16,350 nucleotides of DNA from Thalassiosira profunda (GCA_036939355.1 JALLAP010001954.1:1-16350); one strand, 5' to 3'. Shown: positions 1-9,021, counted from the stretch's first letter. Notes: generated by a model from the sequence alone, not told the origin. Program-made: numbers and translations.

Positions 1-2
1 AC

Positions 3-626
3 CACAGCAACGCCAGCGCGGAATTCAGCAGCATCGCCTACGATTTCATGACGCAGGCCTTCCTGGTCTACGAGGACGAGATATCCGAGTCGAATGCCCA
101 GGTCCGCGCCATCACCACCATCGTCGGGTCGCTGCTGGCGTGTAAGACATTCGAGGGGACAGATTACGAGGCGCTTATCACCAAGACAGCGCAGTACGCG
201 GCGAAGCTGCTGAAGAAGCCGGACCAGTGCCGCATGGTCTGCCTGTGTTCCCGGTTGTTCTATGTGGTCGGAGACGGCAAGGACGACGCCACTGTTTATC
301 GGAACCCCCAGCGTGTCCTGGAATGCCTCCAACGTGGGCTCAAGATCGCTGACGCGTGCAGCATGACCTCCTCCGCGAACGTGCAGCTGTTCGTCGAGAT
401 CTTGGACTACTACGTGTACTACTACGACGTTGAAAATCCCGTCATCACGGACAAATTCCTGTCGGGCCTCATAGCCCTGATCAACGAACATTTTGACAGC
501 ACGGGCACGTCAGGATCGTCGGCCGTTTCTGAGGCGAGGGCGCATTATCAGCACATACTGGACCAGATCAGGAGAAAGAAGACGGAGGAGGGAACGAAGG
601 AACGTTATGAGCCAATCGTGTGTTAG
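3..626 (+). CDS. VPS35: VPS35, retromer subunit, C-terminal part (5' truncated)
   Basis: This is the C-terminal 207 residues of the retromer scaffold VPS35, which with VPS26 and VPS29 sorts cargo from endosomes to the Golgi or plasma membrane. The frame is open from base 3, so the gene starts outside the window; the first in-frame ATG at 48 is internal. Diagnostic stretches are FLVYEDEISES, AAKLLKKPDQCRMV and VQLFVEILDYYVYYYDVEN, which follow the helical C-terminal solenoid that contacts VPS29 in known retromers. The protein ends with a short ...RYEPIVC tail, as animal VPS35 ends in a similar YExxIx motif. No intron or frame break is visible in this part. The TAG stop is only 43 bp from the stop of the convergent UTP25 gene. 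Family identity is very secure from sequence recall. Confidence 0.95.
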   Translation, partial: HSNASAEFSSIAYDFMTQAFLVYEDEISESNAQVRAITTIVGSLLACKTFEGTDYEALITKTAQYAAKLLKKPDQCRMVCLCSRLFYVVGDGKDDATVYRNPQRVLECLQRGLKIADACSMTSSANVQLFVEILDYYVYYYDVENPVITDKFLSGLIALINEHFDSTGTSGSSAVSEARAHYQHILDQIRRKKTEEGTKERYEPIVC

Positions 627-669
627 TGGAAGGGGTAAAGAGATGTTTTGTTTTTGTGGCCCAAGACAT

Positions 670-3435
670 TCAAGCGCAAAACATGTAGCTGCTCTTCTCT
701 CCCTTTATCATCCTCCCCGCGTGCGTCGTGCCCACGATCCGCTCCAGCTGATGGGCGTCAAACTTCGTGAACAGCGCCAGGCAGCTCCTTGGCGCCCGCG
801 ACGCATCCTCGTCCTCTCCCACGCTCGCCGCCCCGTCGTTCAGCATGTTCGCCACTGCAGGATAGAATTCCGCATGCTCCGGCAGCCCGAAGAAGACGAC
901 GTGCCGCGCGCCCTTGATCCGATGGCGCAGAAAGAAGTGGGCGCGGCCGGTGTACAGCATGATCGGCTTGAGGCCCTGGAGGAACCGGGCCCTCCCGCGG
1001 CTCACCTCGCTCACCCGCGCATATTCCGTGACACTGACAAACTTGACCTCCTTCTTCAGGAGGAGGTTGCGCACGGCGACAAAGTCGAAGTAGCTCGGGA
1101 TGTAAATCAGCGTGTGCTTCTGCTTGAGTCGGGTGAGCTTGGGGAGGACGTGCTCGGCGAAGTATCGGAGTCTGTCGGCCCCGGCGTCCGCGGCGGAGCG
1201 GCAGGTCACCCTCTGGAACACCTGCCGGGCCCGCGCGAGGACGTCGCAGACGCTAAGACGCTGGCATCGTCCGCGGCCACCTTCCTCCGCACCCGCATCT
1301 GCCCCTCCACATTCCTGGCGTGCCTCCGGAACGTTGATAGAATGTAGGGATCGCTGAACTGCGAGACCACAATCGTCTGGCGCCAGTTGCCCCCCTGCCC
1401 GTCGAGGAAATAGTTCCGCACCCTCGAAAAATCGACGTCGGCCACATTTTTAGGCTGTCGGTTGAGGGCGTCGAGGACCGCGGCGACGTGGTCCCAATTC
1501 TGCATTAGCATCACGTCGGAGCGGAGGACGAGGCAAACGTCGATGCTCGAGAGAAAGTCCACGTCCGACTCCGCCTCGTCGTCTTCGTCGTCACCGCTGT
1601 TCGAGATGGACATCTTGAGGCCGATAGGTGATGCCACGATAATGTCGCTTCGGTAAAACTCGGCGAAGAGCTTGACGTTCACCCCTGAGGCTCCCGCGGC
1701 ATCTTTGCCTGCGTGCTTCTTGCCCTTCTTCTTCGCCGACCGGACCGCGTTGGGCGTCACGGCAATGCCCAGCTTGAAATCGTCGTCGGCGTTGACCTCG
1801 TCTCCGAATAATTCGTTCCATTCTGCTCCCTTTTGTTTGAGCACGGACGCCCGTCGCACTTTCTTGGCAGCGGCGTCCTCCCCGTCGTCGCTAGCGTCGT
1901 CCTCAGGATCGATGGGGCCGTACTCCTCGTCGAACCGCTCCTCGTGGACAATCATCGCCGCATCGCCGAGCAGCCGCGTCAGTTGCCGCACAAACGTCCA
2001 GCAGGTCCCCCGCGTTGGAAGCAATATGAGAACTTTGGGGCGGCTGTACCCCTGATCGCGCCATTTGTCGTCACTCCCCTCGTTCGGTGGCTTGTCTGCA
2101 TCTTCCGCCCCGCCCGCGAGTTCCTTGAGGCGGCGGTTGTGCCTTTGCACCCTCGCCCGCGAAGTCAGCGCGTGGTTGAGAACGTGGAGCACCAGCAGGT
2201 TGTGAAGCTCGTCCCGGTTGCTTCTCGTTTCCGACGTCACGAGCACGTCGGCGTAGCGCGCGATGGACGGATAGAGCGCGAGCTGCAGCGGCGAGAACGC
2301 CCNCCGACGTCACGAGCACGTCGGCGTAGCGCGCGATGGACGGATAGAGCGCGAGCTGCAGCGGCGAGAACGCCCTCCCAGCGCCGTCGCCGTCGTTTTT
2401 CATGGCACGCTTCAATGCGTGGCGGTTGCACCCCTTCCAATTCCGACTCAATGCCTGCCGGACGTGCTGGTACGGTCCTGCGGCGAGCTCCTCCCACGCG
2501 CTGCGATTGTGCTCTTTCTTCTTGGTCGACTTGCCCTGCTTGCCCTTCTGGCCATTATTTGATGTGTCGCCGCTGCCGGCAATCTCGTCCCAAGTGTCCA
2601 GCAGGGGTCCGGCAAGGTGCACCTCCGTCGAAGAATCCAACAACGAAGCATCCACCTTTCTGCCATTTCCAGTATGAGACACGAGGGTCGCGGTTTGCAG
2701 CGAGTCCAATTGGGGCAGCGAGCGCTTGGAGAAGTGGGCATCGTAGGGATCGGGGGAGGGGATCGTGGCGTCCGCCTTGGAAATTGCCTCGGCGACGGCC
2801 TTGCCATTCACGGTGTTGTTGTTGGGGCCATCGTCCTCGCTCTCCGAAGAAGATTGGTCAGAGTCGTCGTCCGATAGCTGCATGCCTGCATCCCCGTCCG
2901 ATTCCTCCAAAGAGGACTCGCTATCAGAGCCGCTGTCGCCGGAGCTGCCGACGCTCTCGCCGTCCGAGTCGACGGCCATCCGCGATTTCCTACCGCCGAT
3001 TCTTTGAAACAGAGCGGAGAAGGACCCGCCGTTGGCACCCTCCATCGATTCGTCGCCGCTGTCGCTCCCATTGTCTTCCGAGGAGGACGCGCACTCTGCT
3101 TGTCGCCCCCGCTCGTTCCAGCGCACATCCTGCCTACGCCCATCACTGCCACCAACAGCGTGCCTTCGTTCTAGGAACCTGTCAAACGTAGACTTGACCC
3201 CCCTCCGCTTCTCGTACAGCGGATCCACTTCTCTTCCCTTCAAAGCCTTCGCCTTTTGGATGGACTCGCTGCCTCGTCCCTCCTTGTGGAGGTATCTACT
3301 TTTGCCCACCCGCGTCTTGGACGCAGCGCGGGCGGACTCGTCGACGGTCTCGCCCCAAACTTGCTCGAGCTTGGCTTTCGCCCGGGCCTTGCGGCCCTTG
3401 GGCCCCTTCTTCTTGGCCTTGGCCTTGGATCCCAT
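670..3435 (-). CDS. UTP25: UTP25, small-subunit processome protein (frame broken at two places)
   Basis: UTP25 (DEF/DIEXF) is a nucleolar, DEAD-box-helicase-like factor for 18S rRNA maturation. The chosen ATG at 3435 begins a lysine-rich run (MGSKAKAKKKGPKG); an in-frame ATG at 3654 overlaps the divergent fumarase first exon and is unlikely. A Ser/Asp/Glu-rich low-complexity stretch follows at about residues 115-205. The conserved core includes RPKVLILLPTRGTCWTF, DFKLGIAVTP, DIIVASPIGLKMS, VMLMQNWDHV, HTLIYIPSYFDFV and SRGRARFLQG. Frame break 1 is a 72-base duplication around the n at 2303; skipping 73 bases joins ...RYADVLVTS to ETRSNRDELH. Frame break 2 is an 8-base near-tandem duplication at 1248-1262; without it DDASV joins CDVLARARQVFQR. 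With both removed the length is 894 codons plus stop, an exact multiple of three. The first break is almost certainly artefact; the second is uncertain. Confidence 0.92.
1248..1262. repeat. 8-base near-tandem duplication that shifts the UTP25 frame
   Basis: On the + strand agacgcta is followed directly by agacgct and then g. On the coding strand this reads AGCGTCTT AGCGTCT. Dropping eight bases keeps UTP25 in frame from ...DDASV into CDVLARARQVFQR. As written, the upstream frame ends at a TGA at 1206-1208. It may be a sequencing or assembly error, an allelic indel, or a real frameshift. Confidence 0.75.
2231..2375. repeat. 72-base exact direct duplication around a single n (assembly join)
   Basis: Bases 2231-2302 and 2304-2375 are identical over 72 bases and separated only by the n at 2303. 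The copies sit inside UTP25. Removing one copy and the n restores an uninterrupted conserved reading frame, so this is best read as an unmerged overlap between two contigs rather than a biological repeat. Confidence 0.95.
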
Positions 3436-3565
3436 GGTGTTGATGGCTCGCCGAGAGGTGCGGGGCGCCGAGTGGGGGAGCCTTGAAGCGAGCAAAGGCG
3501 GGAAAATGAAAAATGGATGGCTGAAAATCAGAGGCAATCCGGCTTCACCCCACCGCCACCACACA
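3436..3565. promoter_or_regulatory. 130-bp divergent upstream region, UTP25/fumarase
   Basis: This is all the DNA between the UTP25 ATG (minus strand) and the proposed fumarase ATG (plus strand), so it must hold both 5' UTRs and at least the core promoters unless these overlap coding sequence. It contains an A-rich patch (gggaaaatgaaaaatggatgg) near 3500. I find no TATA box or clear paired motif. Confidence 0.5.
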
Positions 3566-5323
3566 ATGCTGTCGAGCCGCGCCTTCCGAGCGACGTCCGT
3601 TATCATGAAGCAGGTCTTCGCCCCCGCCACCTTCGTCCCGGGCGTTCTTCCCACCCTCCGACCGGCCGCGGCCGGCGGCGACGGTGCGTTGTGGTCGTCT
3701 ATGATTTATGTGCACATCTTGTGTGTTCAGTGGCACCAAGTGATGTGTGCTCGTCGATGGAGTTGCAAATCTCGTCGCTGACATCAGATATCTCTCTTCC
3801 AACAGCAGACGATGATGCCCTCGCCACCGCCGTCGCCGCCCTCCCCGCCCGCACCGAATCCGACTCGATGGGCGCCCTGTCCATCCCGCCGGGCTCCCTC
3901 TGGGGGGCCCAAACGCAACGCTCCATCGGCAACTTCCCCATCGGCGGGCGGGAATCCCGCATGCCCACGGAGGTGGTGTACGCGCAGTGCCTCATCAAGA
4001 AGTGCTGCGCCGAGTATTGGAGCGAGCCCACAAATGGAGGAAAATTGAGCGCCGAGATTGCCCAAGCGATTGGGGATGCGGCCGACGAGGTGATGGCCGG
4101 CAAACACGACGGGCAGTTCCCCCTGGTGATTTACCAGACGGGCAGCGGGACGCAGACGAACATGAACGTCAACGAGGTGCTGTCCAATCGGGCCATCATG
4201 CTGTTGGGGGGAGAGGTGGGGAGCAAGAGCCCCGTGCATCCGAACGATCACTGCAACATGGGCCAGAGCTCGAACGACTCGTTCCCGACGGCGATGCACA
4301 TTGCGAGTGTGGTTACGGTCATGAACCGCACCCTCCCGGGGTTGAACGTGTTGTTGGAGGCGCTGGAGGCGAAGAGCAAAGAGTTCGAAACTATCGTCAA
4401 GATAGGCAGGACGCACTGCCAGGACGCCACGCCGCTGACCCTCGGGCAGGAGTTTTCGGGGTACGCCCAACAGGTCCGGTACGGAATCGAGCGGATCGAA
4501 GCGTCGCTGGGGGCGTTGCACCGCCTTGCCTTAGGCGGGACCGCGGTCGGCACCGGCTTGAACACCACGGAGGGGTACGCGGACGCAATTTCCGCGAAGA
4601 TTGTGGACCACACCGGCCTGCCGTTCGTGTCGGCGCCCAACCTCTTCGAGGCGCTGGCCGGGCACGATTCTCTGGTGGAGGTGTCCGGCGCGTTCAACAC
4701 CGTCGCGGCGAGCCTGAACAAGATTGCCAACGACGTGCGGCTCCTCGGCAGCGGACCGCGGTGCGGTCTCGGCGAGCTCAGCCTGCCCCCCAACGAGCCG
4801 GGAAGCTCCATCATGCCAGGTAAGGTGAATCCGACGCAGTGCGAGGCGCTGACGATGGTCTGCGCCCAGGTCATGGGGAACCACACTGCCATCACCGTTG
4901 GGGGGATGCAGGGCCAGTTCGAATTGAACGTCTTCAAGCCAGTGATGGTCGCCAACCTCCTCGATTCGGCGCGATTGCTGGGCGATGCCTCGGCTAGCTT
5001 CGCGACGCGGTGCGTGGTGGGCATCGAGCCAAACAAGGAAAGGATCCACGACCTGCTCCACGGCTCGCTGATGCTGGTGACGGCGCTGAATCCGCACATT
5101 GGCTACGACAACGCGAGCAAGATCGCGAAGACGGCGCACGAGAAGGGGTGGACGCTGAAGGAGGCGGCGGTGAAGNTACGACAACGCGAGCAAGATCGCG
5201 AAGACGGCGCACGAGAAGGGGTGGACGCTGAAGGAGGCGGCGGTGAAGAGCGGGCACCTGACGGCCGAGGAGTTTGACAAATGGATTGTGCCGGAGGATA
5301 TGATCGGGCCGAAGAAGAGGTGA
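3566..5323 (+). CDS. FUM1: Fumarate hydratase, class II, with predicted mitochondrial presequence
   Basis: Interconverts fumarate and malate in the TCA cycle as a homotetramer. Proposed exons are 3566-3683 and 3806-5323. Exon 1 encodes [18 protein letters not shown]..., rich in Arg, Ser and Ala and lacking acidic residues, like a mitochondrial presequence. Exon 2 holds the class II hallmarks: [11 protein letters not shown] (about residue 152), SSNDSFPT (about 193), [10 protein letters not shown] (about 239), GGTAVGTG (about 284) and the fumarase/aspartase signature [11 protein letters not shown] (about 371). A 72-base duplication around the n at 5176 interrupts the C-terminus; skipping 73 bases joins KEAAVK to [13 protein letters not shown], matching the usual fumarase tail, and gives 520 residues. 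Exon 2 is also open upstream of 3806, so a naive caller would choose a wrong N-terminus without splicing. It shares a 130-bp divergent upstream region with UTP25. Confidence 0.93.
3684..3805 (+). other. Intron in fumarase gene
   Basis: Inferred 122-bp intron with donor GTGCGT after ...GGCGACG and acceptor CAACAG preceded by a pyrimidine-rich run (tctctcttcc). Exon 1 is in frame 2 and leaves one base; exon 2 supplies two and enters frame 1. A second AG three bases downstream (exon start 3809) is also in frame, a NAGNAG-type alternative that would change one residue. No transcript evidence. Confidence 0.75.
5104..5248. repeat. 72-base exact direct duplication around a single n (assembly join)
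   Basis: Bases 5104-5175 and 5177-5248 are identical over 72 bases with the n at 5176 between them, inside the fumarase C-terminal coding region. Removing one copy and the n restores the fumarase frame through to its stop at 5321-5323. The overlap length equals that of the join at 2303. Confidence 0.95.
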
Positions 5324-5459
5324 CGACGAACGAAGATGCATAGGTCGAAAGGTCCACTTGAGATCGGAAGCTTTGCAATCGATAGCTCTCTACTGACATT
5401 TTATACAGCCTAACAAATGTGGTGTCTTCTCTAAACAAAAGGACTCATCAGTTCGATCA

Positions 5460-6891
5460 TCATGCAGAACCTGTTGATGCTGATGAAGCATACGGAGAAA
5501 GGTTGACACTGGCCTCCTGACTGATCCGTCGCTTCTTGATAAAATCCAGCTTGTCCCGGTTGTGCGGCTCCTGCAACATCTTCTCGAAGTCGGGGCCTCT
5601 TGGCACGATGGACCATTTGTTCAAATCGGGATGCGAGCAGTAGTAATGCTCCTTGATCTGCCGCATGTTGACCGTCCCGGCGACCCCGGGCAGGTTGTAG
5701 ATCTCCCGGCAGTAATTCAGCAGGGTCGGGGACGCGGCGACCGATCGGGTGTTGGTCTTGAAGTACACCACGTAGACCTCGTCAAAGCGAAGGAGGGTCA
5801 CGAAGAGCCGAATGTCCGAGAGGGTGAGTTGGTCGCCGGCGATGAACCTCCTGGTGGACAGCAGCTCCTCCAGACGGTCAAAGGAGGCGGTCAGCTCGTC
5901 GATGGCCCGGTCGTAGGCCGGTTGCGACTTGGCGAAGCCGCAGCGGTAGACCCCGTTGTTGATCGTGGGATAAATCCACTTGTCCACTTCGACCATCTCG
6001 TCCTTCAGGTCTTCGGGCTCCAAGTCAAGCTCGGGGAACTTGGCGTGGTCGTTGAACTCCGAGTTGAGCATCCGGATGATCTCCGACGACTCGTTACTGG
6101 AGACAGCAGATGAAGGATGAGCAAACAATTTGCGAATAGGAGGATAGAGTTGGCACACAATGACGAGATCGAAGGCGCTCACCTGACAATCGTCTTGAGC
6201 TTCTTGTCGTACAGTATCGGCACCGTGTACTTCCCCGCGGTGTCTCCCACCCGCTCGTAAATGTCCCTCACGGACTTGGCGCCCAGGTGCGGCTCCGGCT
6301 CGTTCTCTGGATAGCTCGACGGGAACGGCCCGCCCAGCCCGATCGTGTTCTTGAAAGGCTCCCCATCTTCGTCGGCAAACACCCACCCACAGTGGGCATC
6401 GTCGGGATCCTCCGGCCTTGTCCGCTGCCACACGGGCATGACGACCGTGACGCTGATGGCGTCCTCGAGGCCCTTGAGGGCGCGCGTCAGGAGGGTGCGG
6501 TGGGCCCACGGGCAGGCGTACGCGACGTAGAGGTGATATCGGCCCGATTCGGGAGGGAACTTGGCCCCGTCTTCGCGGCTGATGGCGTTTCGGAAGGCGG
6601 CGTCGGTGCGCTGGAAGGAGCCGTCGCCTCCGAGCTCTATCGTACGGAGCGTTGGGGATGAGTGTCAGTGATGTTACAGACTTGATGAAGAGGCAGAGTT
6701 GTTGGTGACAAGTCTGCAGACTTACCATCGAGGGCGGTGTGGGCCTTCTTCGAGGCCAAATGTTGGGGCGTCATGGAAGTAGTGCGGGTAACGTTCGACC
6801 TCAGGGCGTGCCTTCCTCCCAAACGGAACGAGGACGATGCGATCGCGAGGCGACTCGACGCGAGGATGAGCCAATTGGTCCTTCCGAACAT
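5460..6891 (-). CDS. ECM4: Glutathionyl-hydroquinone reductase (omega-like GST, ECM4/YqjG family)
   Basis: Enzymes of this family use glutathione to reduce glutathionyl-hydroquinones. Proposed exons on the minus strand are 6891-6726, 6636-6183 and 6096-5460, giving 418 residues. The N-terminal thioredoxin-like domain carries SGRYHLYVAYACPWAHR with the catalytic Cys at about residue 97, followed by RALKGLEDAISVTVV and CGWVFADEDGEP, the family pattern. Exon joining reconstructs TIVSNESSEIIRMLNSEF, the conserved linker that binds glutathione, and the C-terminal helical domain includes DQLTLSDIRLFVTLLRFD. The first 55 residues (MFGRTNWLILASSRLAIASS...) are an Arg/Ser-rich extension without acidic residues until D55, consistent with an organelle, probably mitochondrial, targeting peptide; this is inference. 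The gene converges on fumarase (136 bp between stops) and diverges from the phosphodiesterase gene. Confidence 0.92.
6097..6182 (-). other. Intron 2 of the hydroquinone reductase gene
   Basis: 86-bp intron with donor GTGAGC at 6182 and acceptor CTCCAG ending at 6097. It splits the Ser codon of the conserved VSNESSEI motif after two bases. The exact restoration of that motif makes this splice call strong. Confidence 0.92.
6637..6725 (-). other. Intron 1 of the hydroquinone reductase gene
   Basis: 89-bp intron with donor GTAAGT at 6725 and acceptor ...CGATAG ending at 6637. It splits a codon after its first base and joins HTALD to ELGGDGSFQR in the correct frame. It separates the presumed targeting peptide from the catalytic domain. 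Confidence 0.82.
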
Positions 6892-7129
6892 GAACAGGGG
6901 TCGTACTGTTCTCGACTTCAGTGGTGATTATGGAGCTGCTTCTAAACGTGCACTGAAGAAGAGATGCGCACGCGCGGCCTGCGGCCTTTGTCCTTTGTGC
7001 ACCTTCAACCCTTCACCTCATCGCATCCTCGGCGTTCTTGGCCCGATGGTGCCGGTCAAACTCTCTCGTTTTGCAAACCGCCCAAGCAAGCTCAACAAGG
7101 CGCTGATGTGGCGGGTGTGACTTCTCCGT

Positions 7130-7147
7130 CTTCGCCGGGCGGCGAAG
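7130..7147. other. Short perfect inverted repeat (7-bp stem, 4-base loop)
   Basis: cttcgcc, loop gggc, ggcgaag. It lies about 235 bp upstream of the phosphodiesterase ATG. It could form a hairpin in a long 5' UTR or be a palindromic protein site; GC-rich DNA produces such repeats by chance, so no function is claimed. Confidence 0.4.
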
Positions 7148-7257
7148 TCGCAAGAACCTGCAAGAACGCATGAGAGACATGAAAAAGTCTCAGCAGACGT
7201 ATCAATTCACCTTCGCAGTGATCGCTCGGGGGTTGTTGAGGAGATCGCTCAGGACAG

Positions 7258-7284
7258 GTACGTATTGTACTTTATGTACGTCAT
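7258..7284 (+). repeat. Three imperfect 9-bp tandem units beginning GTAC
   Basis: gtacgtatt, gtactttat and gtacgtcat follow each other exactly, placing GTAC at 7258, 7267 and 7276. The array is AT-richer than its surroundings and ends about 97 bp before the phosphodiesterase ATG, a plausible core-promoter position. Confidence 0.5.
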
Positions 7285-7381
7285 ACTGGCTCCCCCCCCC
7301 GCCGGCCGCCGCGCCCCCGCCGCCGCCCAAAACAACAACAACGTCACGACGACCTGTTGGCCCTGCAACCCGGCTGCAACC

Positions 7382-9021
7382 ATGCGCGGTGTCCCGACGC
7401 GGCGGTCGCGACTGTCGTCACTGGCGCTGGCATCGATGCTGTTGGCCCCGCCGGCGGCCTCCGCTGCCACGGGCAAAAAGATCAACCGCTGCCCCCTCCG
7501 CCCGTCCTCGGATATCACCCGCGGGCCTCTCATTTTGGGCCACCGGGGCGCGTCGTTTCACTTGCCCGAGCATACTCTGCCGGCATATCGCCTGGCATTT
7601 GAGTTGGGCGCTGGTAAGTCTGCTTGCGCTGTTTGCATTATTGCGACGCCCCCCTCATTTATCCTTTGCAATTGCAACTGCACGCATCAGATTACATAGA
7701 GCCAGACTTGGTTGCCACCAAGGATGGCGTATTGATAGCGATGCACTCGGTAGATTTAAACGTGACCTCAAATGTGCACGACCACAACAACGGGGAGTTT
7801 CGAGACCGCGCCCGCCAGAGCGAAGCGAACAACGACGAATGGGGGTATTATGTGAACGATTTCACGTGGGAGGAAGTGCAAAAATTGACGGTGCGCCAGC
7901 GCATCAGCGAGCCGGGCTCTCGCACTTCGGGGTACGATCACCTGTTCAGAATACCGTCGTTTACGCAGATTGTCGACTTATTGCATGATTGGAATACGAG
8001 AGAGCTGCCTTTGATCGGGCGTCCCGGGAAAGTCGGCGGAGTCCCGGGGGTATTCGCCGAGTTGAAGCGCTCTCAGTTCTTTCAGGAGGACGCAAACATA
8101 TCAATTGCCGATCTCTTTTTGGACGAGCTCGCAACCCACCCAAAAGCCTCTGACTTGCTCTTTGACCACATCACCCTCTGCGACGATTTGAAGCATGATG
8201 AATACAGAGTGCCTCCGTTGGTTGTGCATTCTTTCGAATCAGACGCGTTGGAATACCTGAAAAGGAGATTCAAGGAAAGGTGGATGGATTTTGTGGAAGA
8301 GGATGCAATTTTGGCCAGTGGTGTTGTCAATGCTACTGGAGAAGACGACGAGGTCGACCATCCCTGGATCCCTCCATTGATTTATCTCGTGAGCACGGAC
8401 ACTTGCCAGACGGAAGAGTTTTGGTTTAGTGTGGCGTCTCTTCATATTTCTGGCATCGGGGTGAACAAGGACTGCCTCCTTCCATCTCCAGATGCAATCG
8501 CGTCAAACGATGAAGCGGCCATCAAACACGCCAAGCGCGAGGCCAGAGAATGGGTGGCCAAAGCCCATTCCGAGCGCTTGGCGGTGTATCCCTGGACGAT
8601 TCGACCAGAGATTGAGCGATTGGCACATGTTGGTGGGGTTCCACCGCTCTTTCGTTCCGTAAACGAGGAACTGCGATATTACTTTTGCGAGATAAAAGTT
8701 GACGGTGCTTGGGCAGAAGACATAACAACAGCGCAGATAGTTTCAGCTGAGGGATGCGATGGATATGCCAACGAAGAGAAAGACCCAAAGATGGGGAATC
8801 CAAACAACGACACCGTGTGCGCCGAACAGGGAAAGTTTCTCGGCCTATCCTTTCTAGCTGTTGGGGCATTCGCTGGTTCCGTGTTGACCTGCATGGCCTC
8901 CGCAGCCCTGACGAAAAGGGGGTACTTCCCCAGAACTCCGCCAGCGCCTGTGCGATCGTTGCAATTGCGGGAGATCGATACAGCCATCGATCATTCAGAT
9001 GAGGAAGACGAAATCATCTAG
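7382..9021 (+). CDS. Glycerophosphodiester phosphodiesterase, secretory type with C-terminal membrane anchor
   Basis: Hydrolyses glycerophosphodiesters to glycerol-3-phosphate and an alcohol. Exons 7382-7613 and 7691-9021 give 520 residues. A signal peptide is likely at the N-terminus (RRSRLSSLALASMLLAPPAASA). Catalytic-domain motifs are GHRGAS (His54, Arg55), LPEHTLPAY (Glu63), and, across the splice junction, DYIEPDLVATKDG (Glu81, Asp83) and MHS (His96). The EPDLVATKDG form recalls the bacterial periplasmic GDPD branch rather than the cytosolic ones. A hydrophobic segment at about 462-484 (GLSFLAVGAFAGSVLTCM...) is followed by an acidic 36-residue tail, suggesting a type I membrane protein with the enzyme in the lumen or outside the cell. 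Four N-x-S/T sequons (NVT, NIS, NAT, NDT) fit that topology. Role in phosphorus scavenging or lipid turnover is inference. Confidence 0.9.
7614..7690 (+). other. Intron in the phosphodiesterase gene
   Basis: 77-bp intron, donor GTAAGT, acceptor GCATCAG. It splits the Asp78 codon after one base and joins FELGA to DYIEPD, the conserved catalytic segment of the family, so the placement is well supported. Confidence 0.92.

Larger units (their letters stand above)
6892..7381. promoter_or_regulatory. 490-bp divergent intergenic region, reductase/phosphodiesterase
   Basis: No convincing gene is present; the open frames here are short and have no recognisable domain. Notable contents are a perfect 7-bp stem with a 4-base loop (7130-7147, cttcgcc/ggcgaag), a 9-bp periodic GTAC cluster (7258-7284), and a C-rich run (7290-7322) just before the phosphodiesterase ATG. 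Promoters and 5' UTRs of both flanking genes must lie here. Confidence 0.5.

Noticed and set aside
2231..2375. Reading the 72-base repeats as biological tandem duplications or mobile-element target repeats
   Set aside because: Each is split by an n, both are the same length, and removing one copy repairs the host gene each time.
1833..3191. Long plus-strand open frame opposite UTP25
   Set aside because: Shadow of the UTP25 coding strand in GC-rich DNA; Arg-rich, no domain, crosses the assembly join.
4531..5280. Minus-strand open frames opposite fumarase (also around 3784-4521)
   Set aside because: Antisense shadows rich in Arg, His and Gly; fumarase on the plus strand explains the region.
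6737..7173. Open frames on the plus strand across the reductase first exon and the intergenic region
   Set aside because: Partly antisense to a supported exon and otherwise low-information sequence with no domain.
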